From positions 124,001 through 188,000 of the forward strand of contig NZ_FNAJ01000003.1 in assembly GCF_900101905.1 (NCBI RefSeq): a stretch of 64,000 bases of DNA, in the 5' to 3' direction. The notes under the pieces were generated by a model that saw nothing but the letters and a program-made list of their open reading frames with translations, did not search any database and was not told where the DNA came from. The position numbers and the translations under genes were made by a program. Below, piece by piece: positions 59,631 through 64,000 of this stretch. Each line of letters begins with the position of its first letter. Within the stretch, counting starts at the first letter, position 1. The DNA comes from Myxococcus virescens. Its GTDB lineage: Bacteria > Myxococcota > Myxococcia > Myxococcales > Myxococcaceae.

Positions 59631-59927
59631 TCAGCGCGAAGAAGCCGACTGTTGCGGAACCGTGGCCTCCAGGTCGCCTTCCAGCGCCCGGGCCACCGCG
59701 TCCACGGAGCCGAAGCTGGCCCGGGGAAGCGAACCCAGGAGCGAGAGCACCAGGGCCGGGGCCTCGTTCTCACGGGCCACCCAGGTCAACTGCCGCGCGG
59801 ACAGCGGAAAGACGGCGCCGTCGAGCGCCTTGTGCAGCGACTCCGCCAGCGGCAGCGGCGGGCCTCCGCGCGACTCCAACTCCGACACACCCTGGGCAAG
59901 CCGTTCGCGTGTCATGTCGTCGTTCAT
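59631..59927 (-). CDS. DUF2795 family protein
   Basis: A 98-residue protein. The C-terminal region ARENEAPALVLSLLGSLPRA with FGSVDAVARALEG fits the DUF2795 pattern, a small helical domain of unknown function common in actinobacteria and myxobacteria. There is no signal or membrane segment. The ATG at 59927 is used. It is upstream of, and divergent from, the small hydrophilic gene at 60.1 kb. Confidence 0.6.
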   Translation of the reverse strand: MNDDMTRERLAQGVSELESRGGPPLPLAESLHKALDGAVFPLSARQLTWVARENEAPALVLSLLGSLPRASFGSVDAVARALEGDLEATVPQQSASSR

Positions 59928-60098
59928 TGGAAGCAAGTTAAGCAGCGAACGCCCACGGCCGCCGACCTTTTTTCGCGCTCGTGGAGCAGGCGGGGGGACG
60001 AGCCACGCAACCCGCTTGTGGGTGGTCAGCACGCGGCACACGTCCCACCGTTACCCCCACGAAGTGTGCCGGATGGCACCTGCTTGGGAGGACACATC

Positions 60099-60347
60099 AT
60101 GGCGGACAACAAGGGTAAATCCGAGGAGACGAAGCACAACGCAGCCGGAGACAACGGCTATGCGGAGCGCATCGAGCATGTGGAGGGCACGCACCCAGAG
60201 CCCTGGCCCGGCATCCGCGGTCGCTCGGACGATGAGGAGAATGAACTGCCGACCGGAACGTCACGCGAGCGCCAGGCAAGCGTGACGCAGACTCAGCGCA
60301 AGCTGGAGCAGGAGGCGCACGGCCGCAAGGAGCCGACGCGCAAGTAA
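60099..60347 (+). CDS. Small hydrophilic protein of unknown function
   Basis: An 82-residue, highly charged protein (MADNKGKSEETKHNAAGDNG at the start) with no hydrophobic segment; it is likely disordered. GGAGG lies 7 bases upstream of the ATG, an unusually good ribosome-binding site that supports a real gene. Composition resembles small stress-associated proteins, but no family is recognised. Confidence 0.7.
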   Translation: MADNKGKSEETKHNAAGDNGYAERIEHVEGTHPEPWPGIRGRSDDEENELPTGTSRERQASVTQTQRKLEQEAHGRKEPTRK

Positions 60348-60349
60348 CA

Positions 60350-60367
60350 AGGGCCCATCCGGGCCCT
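60350..60367. terminator. GC-rich hairpin between convergent genes
   Basis: agggccc at 60350-60356 and gggccct at 60361-60367 form a perfect 7-bp stem with a 4-base loop, between the ends of two convergent genes. No T-run is present, so terminator function is tentative. Confidence 0.4.
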
Positions 60368-60421
60368 GCCCCGCCCTCGCGCGCCCCAGGACGGGCACGC
60401 GGAGCGGGGCAACCGGACGGC

Positions 60422-62005
60422 CTAGAACAGCAGCCGCGTGGGGTGCTCGAGCAGCCCGCGCAGCTCGCGCAGGAACTCGGCGCCAATGGCACCGTCGATG
60501 ACGCGGTGATCGCACGACAGTGTCGCCGTCATCATCTTCCGGACCGCCAGCTGACCATCGCGCACCACCGCCTTCTCGGAGACGGCACCCACCGCGAGGA
60601 TGGAGGCCTGCGGCGGGTTGATGACGGCGACGAACTGGTCGATGCCGTACATGCCCAGGTTGCTGACGGTGATGGAGCCGCCGGTGTACTCCTCCGGCTT
60701 GAGGGCGCGCTTGCGAGCGCGCTCGGCCAGCTCACGCACGCCCGACGCGATGGCCTGCAGGCCCTTCTGGTCCGCATCCCGGAGGATGGGCGTGATGAGG
60801 CCTTCCTCCAGCGCCACCGCGATGCCCACGTCCACACTGTGGAACTGGACGACCTTGTCGCCCTGCAGCGAGACGTTGATCTTCGGGTAGCGGCGCACCG
60901 CCATGGCCACGGCCTTCACGATGAGGTCGTTGACGGAGACCTTGAGGTCCATCGCCTTCGCCTCTTCGCGCACCTTCGACGCCGCCTCCATGTCCACCTC
61001 GATGGTGAGGTAGAAGTGAGGCACGCCGGGCTTCACCTCCGTCATCCGCTGCGCGATGACCTTGCGCATGGACGTGAGGGGGACCACGGTCGGCTCGGGA
61101 CGCACGCCCGGAGCGGGCTGCGCGGCCGGGGCCTTCTTCGCGGCAGGAACCGCCGCCGGTCCTCGCGCGAGCGCCTCCTCGATGTCGCGCTTCACCACGC
61201 GGCCAGAGGGACCCGAGCCACTCACCTGGGTGAGGTCCAGACCCTTCTCGCGCGCGATTCTCTTCGCCACGGGGCTGGCGCGGAGACGCCGGCCACCCGC
61301 CTGGGCCGGAGCCGCCGCGGGCTTCGCCGCCGCCGGCTTCTCGGGAGCCGGAGCAGGCGCCTTGGGCTGCGCCGCCGGAGCGGCCGGGGCCGCCTTGGCG
61401 CCCTTCACGGTGAGGTACGCGATGGGCGCCCCCACCTTCGCCATCTGGTTCTCCCCGACGACGATCTCCGCCAGGGTGCCGTTGTCGTAGGCCTCGATTT
61501 CGAGGTTGGACTTGTCCGTCTCCACCTCGGCCACGGCATCGCCGGAGGACACCTTGTCCCCCTGCTTCTTGAGCCACTTGACGATCTTCCCCTCCGTCAT
61601 CGTCGGGGACAGGCTCGGCATCTGGATGGCGATGCGGTTGTCACTGCCGCCCGACGATGCGGGCTTCGCGGCGGCCTGCGGCGCGGGGGCTGCGGGCGCC
61701 GGCTGGGGCTTCTGCTCAGGAGGCGCGGCGGCGGGCGCGGCCTGCTTGCCGGCCCCCACCTTCTCACCCTTCGCACCGATATAGGCGATGGGCGCGCCCA
61801 CCTTGGCCATCTCGCCCTCGCCGACGAGCACCTGCAGCAGGTACCCGTCGTCGTAGGCTTCGATTTCGAGGTTGGACTTGTCCGTCTCCACCTCGGCCAC
61901 GGCATCGCCGGAGGACACCTTGTCCCCTTGCTTCTTGAGCCACTTGACGATCTTCCCCTCCGTCATCGTCGGGGACAGGCTCGGCATCTGGATGGGAATG
62001 GCCAT
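60422..62005 (-). CDS. pdhC: Dihydrolipoyllysine-residue acetyltransferase (E2 of pyruvate dehydrogenase)
   Basis: The core of the pyruvate dehydrogenase complex, 527 residues, transferring acetyl from lipoyl-lysine to CoA. There are two lipoyl domains (about 1-76 with lipoyl-Lys43 in VETDKSNLEIEA, and about 125-200), Ala/Pro-rich linkers, a peripheral subunit-binding domain (RRLRASPVAKRIAREKGLDL), and the catalytic domain with the HRVIDG motif (H500) near the end. The DNA of the two lipoyl domains is almost identical over 146 bp (61484-61629 and 61850-61995). The upstream E1 beta gene ends 6 bp away. Confidence 0.96.
   Translation of the reverse strand: MAIPIQMPSLSPTMTEGKIVKWLKKQGDKVSSGDAVAEVETDKSNLEIEAYDDGYLLQVLVGEGEMAKVGAPIAYIGAKGEKVGAGKQAAPAAAPPEQKPQPAPAAPAPQAAAKPASSGGSDNRIAIQMPSLSPTMTEGKIVKWLKKQGDKVSSGDAVAEVETDKSNLEIEAYDNGTLAEIVVGENQMAKVGAPIAYLTVKGAKAAPAAPAAQPKAPAPAPEKPAAAKPAAAPAQAGGRRLRASPVAKRIAREKGLDLTQVSGSGPSGRVVKRDIEEALARGPAAVPAAKKAPAAQPAPGVRPEPTVVPLTSMRKVIAQRMTEVKPGVPHFYLTIEVDMEAASKVREEAKAMDLKVSVNDLIVKAVAMAVRRYPKINVSLQGDKVVQFHSVDVGIAVALEEGLITPILRDADQKGLQAIASGVRELAERARKRALKPEEYTGGSITVSNLGMYGIDQFVAVINPPQASILAVGAVSEKAVVRDGQLAVRKMMTATLSCDHRVIDGAIGAEFLRELRGLLEHPTRLLF
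61484..61629 (-). repeat. Direct repeat within pdhC, copy 1 (second lipoyl domain)
   Basis: These 146 bases match 61850-61995, in the same orientation, at 144 positions; both differences are silent or third-codon changes. The copies encode the same portion of two lipoyl domains. Confidence 0.9.
61850..61995 (-). repeat. Direct repeat within pdhC, copy 2 (first lipoyl domain)
   Basis: The paired copy of 61484-61629, 366 bp away, encoding the first lipoyl domain. Such near identity points to recent duplication or gene conversion. Confidence 0.9.
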
Positions 62006-62011
62006 ACGCGT

Positions 62012-62998
62012 TCAAGCTCCCTCGCGGTACAGCACCTTCTTCACCGCGGCGATGATCTTCGGTGCGTCCGGCTGGGTCGCGTTCTCCAGGTTCGCTGCAT
62101 AGGACATGTTGACGTCCAGGCCCGTGACGCGCTCCACCGGTGCGTCCAGGTCGTCGAACGCCTTCGACTGGATGATATCCACCACGGACGCGCCCACGCC
62201 GGCGAGCCCCCAGCCCTCCTCCACGATGACGGCGCGGTTCGTCTTGCGCACGCTCGCCAGGATGGCCTCCTCATCCAGGGGCCGCAGCGTGCGCAGGTCC
62301 AGGACCTCCGCGCTGATGCCCTCCTTCGCCAATTCCTCGGCCGCCTGCATGCAGAAGTAATACATGCGGCTCCAGGTGATGATGGTGACGTCGGAGCCCT
62401 CGCGCTTCACGTCCGCCTTGCCGAGCGGCACGACGTGCTCGCCTTCCGGCACCTCACCCTTGATGGCGTAGAGCCGCTCGCCCTCGAACATGATCACCGG
62501 GTTCTCGTCCCGGATGGCGGCCTTGAGCATGCCCTTGGCATCCGCGGGCGTGGCGGGCGCAATCACCTTCAGGCCCGGGAAGTGCGCGTAGTTGGCCTCC
62601 AGCGCCTGGCTGTGCTGGCTGGACAACCGGCCGCCAGCGCCGCCCGGACCGCGGAACACGATGGGGCAGCGCAGCTGGCCACCGGACATGTGCCGCAGCT
62701 TGGCCGCGTTGTTGACGATCTGGTCCATCGCGAGAATCGCGAAGTTCCAGGTCATCATCTCCACCACGGGGCGCAAGCCCACCATGGCCGCGCCCACGCT
62801 CAGGCCGGTGAAGCCCAGCTCGGCGATGGGCGCGTCGATGATGCGCGCGCTCCCGAACTTGTCCAGCAGTCCCTGCGACACCTTGAAGGCGCCGTTGTAA
62901 CGGCCCACTTCCTCGCCAATCAGATAGACGTTGGCGTCGCGTTCCATTTCCTCGGCGAGCGCTTGGTTCAGCGCCTCGCGGTACATCAACTCGGGCAT
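62012..62998 (-). CDS. pdhB: Pyruvate dehydrogenase E1 component subunit beta
   Basis: The beta subunit of the thiamine-dependent E1, 328 residues, forming an alpha2-beta2 tetramer that decarboxylates pyruvate. Family motifs include YREALNQALAEEMERDANVY, EEVGRYNGAFKVSQGLLDKF, PIAELGFTGLSVGAAMVGLR, FRGPGGAGGRLSSQHSQALE and AEVLDLRTLRPLDEEAILAS. It lies between the E1 alpha and E2 genes with gaps of 53 and 6 bp, so the three are an operon. Confidence 0.96.
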   Translation of the reverse strand: MPELMYREALNQALAEEMERDANVYLIGEEVGRYNGAFKVSQGLLDKFGSARIIDAPIAELGFTGLSVGAAMVGLRPVVEMMTWNFAILAMDQIVNNAAKLRHMSGGQLRCPIVFRGPGGAGGRLSSQHSQALEANYAHFPGLKVIAPATPADAKGMLKAAIRDENPVIMFEGERLYAIKGEVPEGEHVVPLGKADVKREGSDVTIITWSRMYYFCMQAAEELAKEGISAEVLDLRTLRPLDEEAILASVRKTNRAVIVEEGWGLAGVGASVVDIIQSKAFDDLDAPVERVTGLDVNMSYAANLENATQPDAPKIIAAVKKVLYREGA

Positions 62999-63051
62999 CG
63001 TCGGCTCCGACTCGAACTCGAAAAAGGGTTGGTAGACAGGTCAGCGCGCGC

Positions 63052-64000
63052 CTAGCGGATGAGGCCCGCCTTCTTGTCGGCCGCCTCGGCCTGCTCGCGC
63101 GGCTCCAGGTCCCACGTCACCTTCAGCTCCTGGCCACTGGGGTACGTCGGCCAGTTCACCTTCTTCCCCAGCACGCGCTCGCGGGGGCGCACGTCCTCCT
63201 CGCCCTCCTCCACGATGGTGTCGCGCCACAGCTCGTCCAGGCTGGGCTCGGGCGACTCGTCGGCGAACTTCACCGCCTGGTCCACCTGCGCATTGACCTC
63301 CGCTTCGATGGACTCGAAGACGTCGTCCTGGGCCAGCCCCTGCTTCAGGATGTAGGCGCGCAGCTTCGGAATCGGGTCACCCTTGCGCTCGTCCTCCACC
63401 TCCTGCTTGGTGCGGTAGGTGGCGGGGTCTGCCATCGAGTGGCCGCGGAAGCGGTACGTGTTGGCCTCCAGCAGCACGGGGCCCTTGCCGGCGCGGCAGT
63501 ACTCGGCGGCGTCCTTGACGGCCTCGTACATGGCCAGCACGTCCATGCCGTCCACCGGCTCGCCGCGCATGTCGTAGGCGCTGGCGCGCTTGTAGATCTC
63601 CGGCACCGCCGCGATGCGGGAAATGGCCGTGCCCATCCCGTAGCGGTTGTTCTCGCAGATGTAGATGACCGGGAGCTTCCACTTGGACGCCATGTTGAAC
63701 GTCTCGTGGAGGGCGCCCTGGCTGGCCGCCGCGTCGCCGAAATAGCAGACGGTGACGCGGTCCTCGTTGCGATAACGGCTGGCGAAGGCCATGCCCGCCG
63801 CCAGGGGAATCTGGCCGCCGACGATGCCGTAGCCGCCGTAGAAGTGATGCTCGATGTCGAAGATGTGCATCGAGCCGCCCTTGCCCTTGCTGTAGCCGGT
63901 GTCCCGGCCCATCAGCTCGGCCATGACCATGCCCGCGTCGCTGCCACGGGCCAGCGGCTGGCCGTGGTCACGATACGCACTGAGCATGTAGTCATCCGGT
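63052..64000 (-). CDS. pdhA: Pyruvate dehydrogenase E1 component subunit alpha, 5' end beyond window
   Basis: The alpha subunit of the thiamine-dependent E1. The frame stays open to the window edge, and residues upstream of the visible ATG at 63987 (PDDY before MLSAYRDHG) match the family, so the true start is outside. The thiamine diphosphate motif runs from FGDAAASQGALHETFNMAS to ICENNRYGMGT, and the phosphorylation-loop-like YRFRGHSMADPATYRTK segment is present. It heads the E1 alpha, E1 beta, E2 operon. Confidence 0.95.
   Translation of the reverse strand, partial: PDDYMLSAYRDHGQPLARGSDAGMVMAELMGRDTGYSKGKGGSMHIFDIEHHFYGGYGIVGGQIPLAAGMAFASRYRNEDRVTVCYFGDAAASQGALHETFNMASKWKLPVIYICENNRYGMGTAISRIAAVPEIYKRASAYDMRGEPVDGMDVLAMYEAVKDAAEYCRAGKGPVLLEANTYRFRGHSMADPATYRTKQEVEDERKGDPIPKLRAYILKQGLAQDDVFESIEAEVNAQVDQAVKFADESPEPSLDELWRDTIVEEGEEDVRPRERVLGKKVNWPTYPSGQELKVTWDLEPREQAEAADKKAGLIR

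Noticed and set aside
60071..60086. Sigma-54-like TGGCAC element before the small hydrophilic gene
   Set aside because: The following TTG is at the wrong spacing, -12 GC is absent, and the transcript would start at about the ATG.
60443..63055. Long plus-strand open frame antisense to pdhC and pdhB
   Set aside because: It spans two genes and an intergenic gap, has repetitive Arg/His composition and no domain; the minus-strand genes are certain.

Overview
The window is about 70% GC, with tightly packed genes, many GTG starts and many 4-base start/stop overlaps. Several features point to a myxobacterium, most likely Myxococcus or a close relative in the Myxococcaceae. These are two proteins with MYXO-CTERM-type tails, an MglA-type GTPase, a transmembrane Ser/Thr kinase, a dedicated chemosensory operon, many lipoproteins and a chromosomal nuo locus. 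I see no insertion sequence, prophage, CRISPR array or foreign-looking island. It reads as ordinary chromosomal backbone with lineage-specific insertions. The species is an inference; no 16S gene is present.

Layout. 1-2.5 kb: the end of a respiratory complex I operon (nuoH, nuoI) with a strong terminator, then a thioredoxin-like [2Fe-2S] ferredoxin. 2.5-7 kb: a CHASE2 class III cyclase, a lipoprotein and an unknown coiled-coil protein. 7.1-8.8 kb: a minus-strand run of five small membrane/envelope proteins. 9-15 kb: an EEP nuclease-like protein, an M23 peptidase, an enoyl-CoA hydratase with its TetR regulator, a calcium-repeat lipoprotein and an XRE regulator. 15.2-19.3 kb: LptD and an AMIN/coiled-coil protein. 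19.4-24.3 kb: a probable operon of Crp-family regulator, cyclic-nucleotide-PDE-like hydrolase, accD, folC and an alpha/beta hydrolase. 24.4-26.8 kb: purM-purN-DUF523, all overlapping. 26.8-36.7 kb: a HIBCH-like hydrolase, a HAD phosphatase, an FAD oxidoreductase, rpmB, an MglA-like GTPase, a DUF4388 protein, an alkaline-phosphatase-fold enzyme, a lipoprotein gluzincin and TldD. 36.9-40.3 kb: a nucleotide-sugar dehydrogenase and a heparinase II/III-like protein.

40.5-48.8 kb: a chemosensory locus (cheW-cheR-mcp-cheY-cheW-cheA/REC) without cheB, facing a degenerate histidine kinase. 49-51 kb: a Ser/Thr kinase with a membrane segment, a PEGA domain and a TonB-like C-terminus. 51.1-54.2 kb: four overlapping genes encoding an unknown exported protein, two tandem metzincin-type proteases and a HAD-IB phosphatase. 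54.3-56.6 kb: gltX, a small exported protein, tRNA-Gln(CTG), tRNA-Glu(CTC) and a strong terminator. 56.7-60.3 kb: a response regulator, a membrane protein, a REC-histidine kinase, a DUF2795 protein and a small hydrophilic protein. 60.4-64 kb: the pyruvate dehydrogenase genes (E2, E1 beta, E1 alpha), the last running off the window.

The strongest candidates for unusual biology are the five-gene small envelope protein run, the tandem protease operon, the CheB-less chemosensory locus with its degenerate kinase, the kinase-PEGA-TonB fusion, the apparent CTG start of folC, and the histidine-rich tails on complex I subunits.
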